A stretch of DNA of 20,310 nucleotides from Candidatus Colimorpha enterica (GTDB lineage: Bacteria > Bacillota > Clostridia > Oscillospirales > CAG-272), in NCBI GenBank assembly GCA_000433515.1, contig FR891207.1, forward strand, positions 1 to 20,310. Direction: 5' to 3'. Made by a program: the position numbers and the translations under genes. A model generated the notes under the pieces. It was given only the letters and a program-made list of their open reading frames with translations, was not told where the DNA came from and ran no database searches. Below, piece after piece: positions 1 through 7,717 of this stretch. Within the stretch, counting starts at the first letter, position 1, and every line of letters begins with the position of its first letter.

Positions 1-1
1 T

Positions 2-742
2 ATTATATCAATTTATATTCCAAGCACGGCAAGTATAATTATACTAATATTTTTGTTACTTTCGGGGCAGAAAATAAAAAAAATAATTCTCACTGCCTCA
101 GGGGGTCCGTTTTTCGGGAAGAAGCGGGAGGAGCTTGCGAGGATAACTCCCGCCGACGCGCTTGCCCACCCGACATGGAGCATGGGAAACCGCATTACAA
201 TCGATTCCGCGACCCTTATGAACAAGGGGTTTGAGGTCATTGAGGCGGTGATGCTGTTCGGAGTGGCGCCGGAGCAGGTCGATGTGGCGGTGCACCGCGA
301 GAGTATAATACATTCTATGGTGGAATATACTGACAACGCGGTCATTGCGCAGATGGGTGCGCCGGATATGCGGCTCTGTGTGCAGTATGCGCTCACATAC
401 CCCGAAAGATACGACAGCCCGGTGGCGGAGCTTGATCTTGTGAAGCTGTCGCGGCTTACTTTTGCAGAGCCGGACGGGGAGGCGTTTCCGCTTCTGCCGC
501 TTGCTTACCGTGCGGTGAAGAGGGGCGGGGTGGTTCCCGCGGTAATGAACGGTGCGGACGAGGCGGCGGTTGCAATGTTCCTTGACGGCAGGATATCGTT
601 CACCGATATTTCGGATATCGTGTCCGCCGTGACGGAGAATGCGCCGGAGGTTGAATGTCCGACGCTTGAGGATATCGAGGCTGCCGACCGTGAGGCACGG
701 AGGATGGCGGCTGAGATGGCGGCGGGGAGAGCCGGGGTGTGA
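2..742 (+). CDS. dxr: 1-deoxy-D-xylulose 5-phosphate reductoisomerase, 5'-partial
   Basis: DXR rearranges and reduces DXP to 2-C-methyl-D-erythritol 4-phosphate with NADPH and a divalent metal, the second step of the MEP pathway, in the cytosol. Seen: the TASGGPF segment, then HPTWSMGNRITIDSATLMNK followed by GFEVIEA, which carries the third metal-binding acid of the family, then the helical C-terminal domain. The frame is open to the left edge, so the N-terminal NADPH domain lies outside the window. TTG at 53 is only the first start-like codon in the fragment and is not a real start. Odd: the stretch before LSGQKIKK should carry PVDSEH, with the first two metal ligands, but reads IPSTASIIILIFLL and is very AT-rich (11 G/C in the first 50 bases). 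Genes rseP, ispG and polC follow, the usual clostridial order. The family call is sure; the first 50 bases are doubtful. Confidence 0.93.
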   Translation: MISIYIPSTASIIILIFLLLSGQKIKKIILTASGGPFFGKKREELARITPADALAHPTWSMGNRITIDSATLMNKGFEVIEAVMLFGVAPEQVDVAVHRESIIHSMVEYTDNAVIAQMGAPDMRLCVQYALTYPERYDSPVAELDLVKLSRLTFAEPDGEAFPLLPLAYRAVKRGGVVPAVMNGADEAAVAMFLDGRISFTDISDIVSAVTENAPEVECPTLEDIEAADREARRMAAEMAAGRAGV

Positions 743-800
743 GGCTTGGGTGCGTTTTGCACCGCAACTGTTACTATGACGGTTTCGAATGAAAAAGCTA

Positions 801-842
801 CACCTCATCCGCCCTTCGGGCACCTTCCCCTCAAGGGGAAGG
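801..842. repeat. Two-hairpin REP-like intergenic repeat
   Basis: Two hairpins stand side by side. GCCC-TTC-GGGC is at 811-821. CCTTCCCC-TCAA-GGGGAAGG is at 823-842, with an 8-bp perfect stem. They are preceded by CACCTCATCC. No U-run follows, so it is a poor intrinsic terminator. From memory it resembles a dispersed palindromic sequence common between genes of gut Clostridia; I could not check this. It lies in the 232-bp gap between dxr and rseP, so it would be transcribed if the operon is continuous. Confidence 0.6.
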
Positions 843-892
843 CAAGAAGCGCCGTTTCGCTGAGTTTTCAAGGTTAAAGCAATAAATTAATA

Positions 893-950
893 ATTTTTTT
901 AGATGCTTCTTTGCTTCTTTCTTTCAAAGAAAGAAGACGTTTTCCCCCCA
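893..950 (+). repeat. Solitary arm of the nested inverted repeat
   Basis: A T-rich run leads into an 11-1-11 perfect palindrome at 914-936 (CTTCTTTCTTT, C, AAAGAAAGAAG), followed by GACGTTTTCCCCCC. The order and sequence closely match the right arm of the larger element at 3180-3232, including GCTTCTTTGC before the palindrome and GACGTT after it. The left arm is not evident upstream, where the REP-like repeat lies instead. It ends about 25 bases before the rseP start. Confidence 0.65.
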
Positions 951-974
951 AACAAAAACTAACTGGAGTCTGAT

Positions 975-2009
975 ATGTTGAATGTTATTATAGCGCTGCT
1001 TATATTCGGGTTTCTGATACTTATACATGAGCTTGGTCATTACACGATGGCGCGGGTGTTTAAGGTCGGGATCAACGAGTTTTCGGTCGGGATGGGACCG
1101 AAGGTGGTGTCGAAGAAATCGAAGAAGACCGGAATTGCGTACTCACTGAGGCTGCTTCCCATCGGTGGATTTGTCAGCATGGACGGCGAGGATGAGGATT
1201 CGGGGAGCGAGAACTCGTTGAGTTCCAAGCCGGTATGGCAGAGATTTTTCATAATGGTCGCGGGGGCGGTGATGAACATCCTTGTCGGGATAGTGCTGAC
1301 CTGCGTGATCGTCTGCTGTTCGCAGGCGCTCGGTTCAACTGTCGTTGCGTCATTTTCGGAAAACGCGTCCTCGCAGACGGCGGGGCTTGCCGAGGGGGAC
1401 AGGATCGTTAAAATCGGGAAGCATGGCGTTCACACGTCGTATGATCTGTCGTATATTATCATGCACTCCGCGACGGAAAAGACCGATATCACCGTTATAC
1501 GCGGCGGGGAGACGGTCGTTATTCCCGGTGTTGAGTTCAAGACCGAGACCGAGAGCGGTGTGACTGTCGCTATGCGGGATTTCCGGGTGAAGGCGGAGCG
1601 CAAGAGCTTCGGAAACGTGGTGAAGCACTCGTTCTGGCAGTCGCTGACGTCGGTGAGGATGATATGGGATTCGCTTATCGACCTTGTTACCGGGAAATAC
1701 GGCGTGGACGCGCTTTCGGGTCCCATCGGGATAACCGGGGAGATCGGGAATGCGGTCGCGGCGCACGACGGCGGGATGAATCTTATGTATCTGACGGCGT
1801 TTATTGCGCTGAGTCTCGGAATTTTCAACCTTCTGCCGTTTCCTGCGCTTGACGGCGGGCAGATAGTTCTTCTGATTGTTGAGCTGATAATCGGGAAGCC
1901 GGTGAAGCGCGAGATAGCGGGGTATATCAATTTCGTCGGGCTTGCGCTGCTTATGCTGCTTATGCTTTTCGTTACCTATCAGGACATTACGAGGCTGATA
2001 AAGAAATAG
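975..2009 (+). CDS. rseP: RIP metalloprotease RseP (site-2 protease, M50)
   Basis: An intramembrane zinc protease that cuts transmembrane segments of anti-sigma factors or signal-peptide remnants. The 344 residues show the full family architecture. An N-terminal membrane segment carries HELGH at residues 18-22 (two zinc-binding His and the catalytic Glu). A PDZ-like region occupies roughly residues 105-190. The C-terminal FNLLPFPALDGG motif carries the third zinc ligand, Asp293, and a last membrane segment ends the protein. ATG at 975 is preceded by GGAG with a 6-base spacer. The stop is two bases before ispG, so the two are probably translationally coupled. Which anti-sigma factor it cuts cannot be told from this window. 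Confidence 0.95.
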   Translation: MLNVIIALLIFGFLILIHELGHYTMARVFKVGINEFSVGMGPKVVSKKSKKTGIAYSLRLLPIGGFVSMDGEDEDSGSENSLSSKPVWQRFFIMVAGAVMNILVGIVLTCVIVCCSQALGSTVVASFSENASSQTAGLAEGDRIVKIGKHGVHTSYDLSYIIMHSATEKTDITVIRGGETVVIPGVEFKTETESGVTVAMRDFRVKAERKSFGNVVKHSFWQSLTSVRMIWDSLIDLVTGKYGVDALSGPIGITGEIGNAVAAHDGGMNLMYLTAFIALSLGIFNLLPFPALDGGQIVLLIVELIIGKPVKREIAGYINFVGLALLMLLMLFVTYQDITRLIKK

Positions 2010-2011
2010 TT

Positions 2012-3091
2012 ATGGAATACAATCAGTACAGAAGGCGTTCCCGGAAGATAAAGGTCGGGAACATATACATCGGCGGGGACGCGGAGATTCCGGTGCAGTC
2101 GATGACGAATGTTTCAAGTGCGGATTTTCCGGCTCTGCTTGCGCAGATGCGACAGCTTCGGGACATAGGATGCGATATAATCAGAATGACGGTGCCGGAC
2201 AGAGAGTCTGCGCGGAACATTTCGCGGCTGAAGGAGGCGGGGATCACCGTTCCGATAGTTGCGGATATTCATTTCAATTACCGTCTTGCAATTGAGAGCG
2301 CGGCGGCGGGGGCGGACAAGATCAGGATAAATCCCGGAAACATCGGCGGGGAGGAGCGGGTGAAGGCTGTTGTTGCCGCCTGCCGGAATGCCGGGATACC
2401 GATAAGGGTAGGCGTGAACAGCGGGTCGCTTCAGAGGGAGATACTTGAAAAATACGGCTCTCCCACCCCGGAGGCGCTTGCGGAAAGCGCGCTGCTTCAT
2501 GCGGCTCTGCTTGAAAAATATGATTTTTACGACACGGTGCTTGCGGTCAAGTCGTCTGATGTGAGGACGATGATACAGGCGGTGCGTATCCTTGCCGGGA
2601 AGTGCGATTATCCGCTTCATCTCGGAGTTACCGAGGCGGGTACATACAAGCCGGGAGTTCTGCGTTCCGCAGTCGGGATCGGGAGTCTGCTCTGCGACGG
2701 TATCGGCGATACTATACGGGTGTCGCTCACTGCCGATCCGGTGAACGAGGTGCGCGAGGGGAAGGCGCTTATTTCTTCTCTCGGACTGGCGCGGGGGGCT
2801 GTGAGGGTCGTTTCCTGTCCCACCTGCGGGAGGACGAAGATCGATCTTATAAAGATCGCCTCCGAGGTCGAGGAGAGGCTTTCCTCCGTCAGGGCGGACA
2901 GACCGATAACCGTTGCGGTGATGGGCTGCGCGGTTAACGGTCCCGGTGAGGCGAGAGAGGCTGACATCGGGATCGCCGGCGGCGACGGTGAGGCGCTTCT
3001 CTTCCGTCACGGCGTTGTTATCGGCAAGCTCCCCGAAGAAGGTCTTGCCGACCGGTTGTTTGAAGAAGTTTTGAAAATAGTTAGAGATTGA
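2012..3091 (+). CDS. ispG: 4-hydroxy-3-methylbut-2-enyl diphosphate synthase (IspG/GcpE)
   Basis: A [4Fe-4S] enzyme that reductively opens methylerythritol cyclodiphosphate to HMBPP, the sixth MEP step, using flavodoxin or ferredoxin. The 359 residues show the N-terminal TIM-barrel start (VQSMTNV) and the C-terminal cluster site. Cys269 and Cys272 lie in CPTCGR, Cys306 in MGCAVNGPGE, and Glu313 is the fourth ligand; the spacing matches the family. No plant-type insertion domain is present. The start is two bases after the rseP stop, with only a weak purine-rich stretch upstream, so coupled translation is likely. Only seven bases separate its stop from a large inverted repeat that precedes polC. 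Confidence 0.96.
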   Translation: MEYNQYRRRSRKIKVGNIYIGGDAEIPVQSMTNVSSADFPALLAQMRQLRDIGCDIIRMTVPDRESARNISRLKEAGITVPIVADIHFNYRLAIESAAAGADKIRINPGNIGGEERVKAVVAACRNAGIPIRVGVNSGSLQREILEKYGSPTPEALAESALLHAALLEKYDFYDTVLAVKSSDVRTMIQAVRILAGKCDYPLHLGVTEAGTYKPGVLRSAVGIGSLLCDGIGDTIRVSLTADPVNEVREGKALISSLGLARGAVRVVSCPTCGRTKIDLIKIASEVEERLSSVRADRPITVAVMGCAVNGPGEAREADIGIAGGDGEALLFRHGVVIGKLPEEGLADRLFEEVLKIVRD

Positions 3092-3097
3092 TTGGGA

Positions 3098-3231
3098 GGA
3101 GGAACGTCTACTTTCTCTGAGAGAAAGTAGCAAAGAGACGTACTGAAAAGGATTGTATTGATAATACAAAATATTATTTTTTTCAGTACGCTTCTTCGCT
3201 TCCTTCTTTCAAAGAAGGAAGACGTTCCTCC
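3098..3231. repeat. 134-bp nested inverted repeat with three internal hairpins
   Basis: The outer arms GGAGGAACGTC (3098-3108) and GACGTTCCTCC (3221-3231) are perfect complements. The inner arms CGTACTGAAAA (3139-3149) and TTTTCAGTACG (3180-3190) are also perfect. Each arm contains an 11-1-11 palindrome: 3108-3130 (CTACTTTCTCT, G, AGAGAAAGTAG) and 3199-3221 (CTTCCTTCTTT, C, AAAGAAGGAAG). The centre holds a third hairpin, TTGTATT-GAT-AATACAA (3153-3169). The whole can fold as one long stem or as a three-leaf structure. A solitary right arm recurs at 893-950. No transposase is present, so a MITE-like or palindromic dispersed element fits best; a processing or attenuation role is possible. Confidence 0.8.
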
Positions 3232-3253
3232 CTCTCCGAAAGGAAGTGCGGGT

Positions 3254-6200
3254 TTGGAAGGGAAAATTGCTTTTCTTGAAAAATTCAAAAAATACTCTCC
3301 GCGCGAGGAGTACCGGCTGATACTTGAGAACGCATACTGCGAGCGGGTCAGGGTCGAAAAAGAGCTGAAAATGATAGAAGCGCGCGTTTCCTTTCCGGAG
3401 ATCGTTGATAAGGATATTCTTTACACCGTCGAGGGTGAGATATGCGAGGCTTACGGCATAAATACCGTGAAGATACTTCCGCAGTACCCGAAGGAGCTGT
3501 TTTCGGAGCGGTATATCGGGCAGCTGATAACAGAGCTTCAGCGGATCGGGGCGGTGTCGAAGGGCTTTTTCGGCAATTATACCGCGATGCTCGGCGAGGA
3601 CACACTGACGATTGAGATCGGGTTTTCCGAGGGCGGGATCGGGCTTATAAACCGCGCGGAGACGCCGGAGATACTTGCCGGGATAATTCGCTCGGAGTTC
3701 GGGCTGGAATACAAGGTCGAAATAAAGCAGGAAGAGGGCTACCGGTTCGACTATGACGAGTACGAAAAGGCGCAGAGGAAGGCTCTGCTTGACATTCCGG
3801 TCGATACGTCCTTCCGCGGGCAGGGAAAGACCACGGTTGAGGTGAACGAGCCGGACAAGCCGCAGCTGAAAAAGGTCATTTCGCTGAGCGGGGATGGGCT
3901 TTCGGAGACAGTCAGAACCGATGAGGGGTATATAAAAGCCGGGAACACGGTTTTTGACGTATCGGCGCCTGAAATGATACTCGGCGAGATGTCTGAAATT
4001 GACCCGGTTCCGCTGAGAAATCTGACCTCCCCGATACGGCGGGTCTGCGTTCTCGGGGTTGCGTACGCCATTGAGACCAAGGACACGCGCAAGGGGGACA
4101 AGACTATTGTCAACTTTGCGATTACCGACGACGATGCGTCGATATACTGCAAGATGATACTTCCCGCGGAAGAGGCGGGGGGATTTGTATCGAAGCTGAA
4201 GGACGGAAACGCTTATGCGGTGTACGGCGCGGTCAGGACAGACAGGTTTGACGGTGAGCTTACGGTTTCGCCGAATGCGGTCGCGCTGATAAAGAAGGTC
4301 GAGCGTACCGACAATGCGCCGGAGAAGCGCGTGGAGCTTCATCTTCACACGCAGATGTCGGCGATGGATGCGCTTATACCGCCGGACGTTGCGGTTAAGA
4401 CTGCTTACAACTGGGGACACCGCGCGGTTGCGATAACCGATCACGGAAACGTTCAGGGGTATCAGGACGCGATGCTTGTTGCCGACAAGACCGGGATGAA
4501 GGTCATTTACGGCATGGAGGCATATTTCGTTGACGATACGGCAAGAGCGGTTTACGGGAATTGTGACGCGGAATTTGCCGACGCGGAATTTGTGTCTTTT
4601 GATATCGAGACTACCGGTCTTTCGGCGATGAACGACAGGATCACCGAGATAGGTGCGGTTCTTGTCCGGGGCGGGGAGATCATTGACAAATTCAATACCT
4701 TTGCCGATCCGGGGATGCACATTCCGGAGAATATCACGGAGCTTACCGGGATAACCGACAGCATGGTGAAGGGAGCGCCGTCTCAGGCTGAGGCGGTGAA
4801 GGCTTTTCTTGATTTTGCCGGGGACAGGGTGCTTATCGCGCACAATGCCGGGTTTGACACCAGCTTTATACGCAAGGTCTGCGACGACAACGGGATGCCG
4901 TTTGACAACACGTATCTTGACACGGTCGCGTTGTCGCGGTATGTGAATCCCGATCTCAAGAAGCACAAGCTTGACATACTTGCCGAATATTTCGGGCTCG
5001 GCGATTTCAATCACCACAGAGCCTCGGACGATGCGGAGATGCTGGCGCTTATCTTCTTCAAAATGGCTGAGAAGCTTCAGCAGGAGGGGATCAGGAGCCT
5101 GTCGGCAATGACTGCGGCGATGGCGGACAAGGTTGACTGTCTGAAGCTGCGGACATATCACATGATCATCCTTGTGAAGAACAAGGTGGGACTGAAGAAC
5201 CTGTACAAGCTGGTTTCGTTCAGCTATCTCAACTATTTCAAAAAGCACCCGAGGATTCCGAAAACGGTTCTTGACAACTACCGTGAGGGGCTGATAATCG
5301 GTTCTGCCTGCTCGGAGGGGGAGCTTTTCAATGCGATGCTTGAGAACCGCTCGAGAGCAGATTTACTTGAAATTGCGTCTTATTACGATTACATAGAGAT
5401 TCAGCCGATATGCAACAACAGGTACCTCATTGCGAACGGGCGCGCGGGGTCTGACGAGGATTTACGGGAGTTCAACAGAAGGCTGATATCGATTGCCGAC
5501 GAGCTGGGAAAGCCGGTGGTTGCGACCTGCGATGCGCATTTTCTCAACAGACACGATGAAATATACCGCAAGATACTTCTTAAGGGCATGAAATTCTCCG
5601 ATGCCGACAAGGATACCGGGATATATTTCAGGACAACGGAGGAGATGCTTGAGGAATTTGCCTATCTCGGAGAGGAGAGGGCAAAAGAGGTCGTTATCAC
5701 GAACACCAACCGGATCGCAGACATGATAGATGCCGACATACGTCCTTTCCCCAAAGGGACGTTCACCCCGCACATGGACGGGGCGGAGGAGGATCTTCAG
5801 AGGATCTGCTACGAAAATGCCGAGAAAAAGTACGGAAAGCCCATACCGGAGATAGTCCGTTCGCGGCTTGACAAGGAGCTGACCTCCATAATCAAGCACG
5901 GCTTTGCGGTGCTTTACATGATCGCGCAGAAACTGGTGTGGTTCAGCGAGAGTCAGGGGTATCTGGTCGGCTCGAGAGGGTCGGTCGGGTCGTCGTTCGT
6001 TGCGTCGATGGCGGGAATATCGGAGGTCAATCCCCTGCCGCCGCACTATTACTGCCCGAAATGCAGGTACAGCGATTTTTCGAATCCCGATCATGTCGGT
6101 TCGGGGTTTGACCTTCCAGATGCGGTATGTCCGGTATGCGGAGAGAAGCTGAGGGGAGACGGTCACGATATACCGTTTGAGACGTTCCTCGGCTTCTACG

Positions 6201-7633
6201 GAGACAAATCGCCGGATATAGACCTTAACTTCTCGGGCGAGGTTCAGGGCAAGGTACACAAGTACACCGAAGAGCTTTTCGGTGCGGAGAACGTTTTCCG
6301 TGCCGGGACGATCGGTGCGCTTGCTGACAAGACGGTTTACGGTTACGTCATGAAGTACCTTGAGGAGAAGGGGATAACCGTCAACAAGGCGGAGGTTCAG
6401 CGGCTTGTCAATCACTGCGTCGGGGTCAAGCGCACGACCGGGCAGCATCCCGGAGGGATAGTTGTTGTGCCGAGGGAGTATGAGATATACGACTTCTGTC
6501 CGGTGCAGCATCCGGCGGACGACCCGAATTCAGACATTGTCACGACGCATTTCACGTTTGCATATCTTCACGACACGCTTCTTAAGCTTGACGAGCTGGG
6601 GCACGATATTCCGACCAAGTACAAGTGGCTTGAAAAGTACAGCGGCACAAGCGTTATGGACGTTCCGATGAACGATCCGGAGGTTTACGAGCTGTTCAGC
6701 TCGACAAAGTCCCTCGGAATACGGCAGGGCGACATTGAAGCGAACCTCGGCACCTACGGGCTTCCGGAGTTCGGAACGCGGTTTGTCATGAAGATGGTTG
6801 AGGAGGCGAAGCCGAAAACCTTTGCCGACCTGCTTCAGATCTCCGGGCTTTCGCACGGGACGGACGTATGGACGGGAAATGCGCAGGATCTTATCAACAA
6901 CGGGATATGCGACATTTCGCACGTTATCGGGTGCCGTGACAACATAATGAACGACCTTATCCGCTACGGTGTCGAGAACGCGCACGCATTCAAGATAATG
7001 GAGGCGGTGCGTAAGGGTAAGGGACTTACGCCGGAGTGGGAGGCGGAGATGAAGGAGCACGGCGTTCCCGACTGGTACATCGGTTCCTGCAAGAAGATCA
7101 AGTATATGTTCCCGAAGGCGCACGCGGCGGCATACGTCATGTCGGCAATACGTCTCGGGTGGTACAAGGTCCATATGCCGCTGGTGTTCTATTCCGCATT
7201 CTTCACGGCGGCGCCGGGAGGATTTGATGCCGGGATCGCTATGAGCGGAAAAGCCGGTGTTGTCCGGACGATGAAGGAGATAAACGACAAGGGAAACGAG
7301 GCTTCGCAGAAGGAGACGGCGATGCTTGCCACACTCAACCTTATTAACGAGTGCTATGCGAGGGGGATAAAGTTCCTGCCGGTCAATTTCTTCAAATCAA
7401 AGGCATTTGCCTATGTTCCGGAGGACGGGAGGATACGTCTTCCGTTTAACTCGCTTGCCGGGGTCGGCGAGAATGCCGCGCTTGCCATTGAAACGGCAAG
7501 AGACGGCGGGGAGATACTCTCTGTCGAGGATCTGCGGCTGAAAGCCAAGCTTACAAAGGCGGTTGTTGAGGTGCTGAAGGAGAACGGTGTGCTTGAGGGG
7601 CTGAGCGACACGAATCAGATAACATTTTTCTGA
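3254..7633 (+). CDS. polC: DNA polymerase III alpha subunit, PolC type
   Basis: The leading-strand replicase of low-GC Gram-positives. On the 1459-residue model there is an N-terminal region, an OB fold near 264, and a PHP domain (VELHLHTQMSAMDA, near 360). A DEDD proofreading exonuclease is inserted in PHP (FDIETTGLS near 449, HNAGFDTSF near 530, HHRASDDAE near 587). The polymerase core follows, with GSRGSVGSSF (near 905), a CPKC...CPVC zinc site, and PDIDLNFSGE (near 988) with the catalytic aspartates. The C-terminus QITFF resembles a clamp-binding motif. Start: the frame opens at TTG 3158, preceded by AAAGGA, but those first 32 codons lie in the repeat arm. TTG 3254 follows AAAGGA with a 9-base spacer and gives a typical family length, so I prefer it. 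A strong terminator follows. Confidence 0.96.
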   Translation: MEGKIAFLEKFKKYSPREEYRLILENAYCERVRVEKELKMIEARVSFPEIVDKDILYTVEGEICEAYGINTVKILPQYPKELFSERYIGQLITELQRIGAVSKGFFGNYTAMLGEDTLTIEIGFSEGGIGLINRAETPEILAGIIRSEFGLEYKVEIKQEEGYRFDYDEYEKAQRKALLDIPVDTSFRGQGKTTVEVNEPDKPQLKKVISLSGDGLSETVRTDEGYIKAGNTVFDVSAPEMILGEMSEIDPVPLRNLTSPIRRVCVLGVAYAIETKDTRKGDKTIVNFAITDDDASIYCKMILPAEEAGGFVSKLKDGNAYAVYGAVRTDRFDGELTVSPNAVALIKKVERTDNAPEKRVELHLHTQMSAMDALIPPDVAVKTAYNWGHRAVAITDHGNVQGYQDAMLVADKTGMKVIYGMEAYFVDDTARAVYGNCDAEFADAEFVSFDIETTGLSAMNDRITEIGAVLVRGGEIIDKFNTFADPGMHIPENITELTGITDSMVKGAPSQAEAVKAFLDFAGDRVLIAHNAGFDTSFIRKVCDDNGMPFDNTYLDTVALSRYVNPDLKKHKLDILAEYFGLGDFNHHRASDDAEMLALIFFKMAEKLQQEGIRSLSAMTAAMADKVDCLKLRTYHMIILVKNKVGLKNLYKLVSFSYLNYFKKHPRIPKTVLDNYREGLIIGSACSEGELFNAMLENRSRADLLEIASYYDYIEIQPICNNRYLIANGRAGSDEDLREFNRRLISIADELGKPVVATCDAHFLNRHDEIYRKILLKGMKFSDADKDTGIYFRTTEEMLEEFAYLGEERAKEVVITNTNRIADMIDADIRPFPKGTFTPHMDGAEEDLQRICYENAEKKYGKPIPEIVRSRLDKELTSIIKHGFAVLYMIAQKLVWFSESQGYLVGSRGSVGSSFVASMAGISEVNPLPPHYYCPKCRYSDFSNPDHVGSGFDLPDAVCPVCGEKLRGDGHDIPFETFLGFYGDKSPDIDLNFSGEVQGKVHKYTEELFGAENVFRAGTIGALADKTVYGYVMKYLEEKGITVNKAEVQRLVNHCVGVKRTTGQHPGGIVVVPREYEIYDFCPVQHPADDPNSDIVTTHFTFAYLHDTLLKLDELGHDIPTKYKWLEKYSGTSVMDVPMNDPEVYELFSSTKSLGIRQGDIEANLGTYGLPEFGTRFVMKMVEEAKPKTFADLLQISGLSHGTDVWTGNAQDLINNGICDISHVIGCRDNIMNDLIRYGVENAHAFKIMEAVRKGKGLTPEWEAEMKEHGVPDWYIGSCKKIKYMFPKAHAAAYVMSAIRLGWYKVHMPLVFYSAFFTAAPGGFDAGIAMSGKAGVVRTMKEINDKGNEASQKETAMLATLNLINECYARGIKFLPVNFFKSKAFAYVPEDGRIRLPFNSLAGVGENAALAIETARDGGEILSVEDLRLKAKLTKAVVEVLKENGVLEGLSDTNQITFF

Positions 7634-7637
7634 ATAT

Positions 7638-7680
7638 AACAAAACCTGACCGCATAATCTGTATGCAGTCAGGTTTTGTT
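7638..7680. terminator. Bidirectional intrinsic terminator between polC and fucO
   Basis: AACAAAACCTGAC (7638-7650) and GTCAGGTTTTGTT (7668-7680) form a perfect 13-bp stem. A further GCAT/ATGC pairing lies inside the loop. The stem ends in T-rich sequence on the + strand and its complement is T-rich on the - strand. It lies between the converging genes polC and fucO and can serve both. Confidence 0.9.
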
Positions 7681-7717
7681 TACGTTTTATAAAAGGCGGT
7701 TATGACAGAGACGGTTT

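Noticed and set aside
743..974. Terminator or separate promoter between dxr and rseP
   Set aside because: The hairpins lack a terminator U-run on the + strand and I find no convincing -35/-10 pair; the gap is better explained by two repeat elements.
3209..5248. Open frame of 679 codons on the - strand opposite polC
   Set aside because: It lies wholly antisense to a conserved polC and has arginine/leucine/valine-rich low-information sequence with no motif. It is a by-product of codon bias.
5462..6511. Open frame of 349 codons on the - strand in polC
   Set aside because: Antisense to the conserved polymerase core, with no family resemblance.
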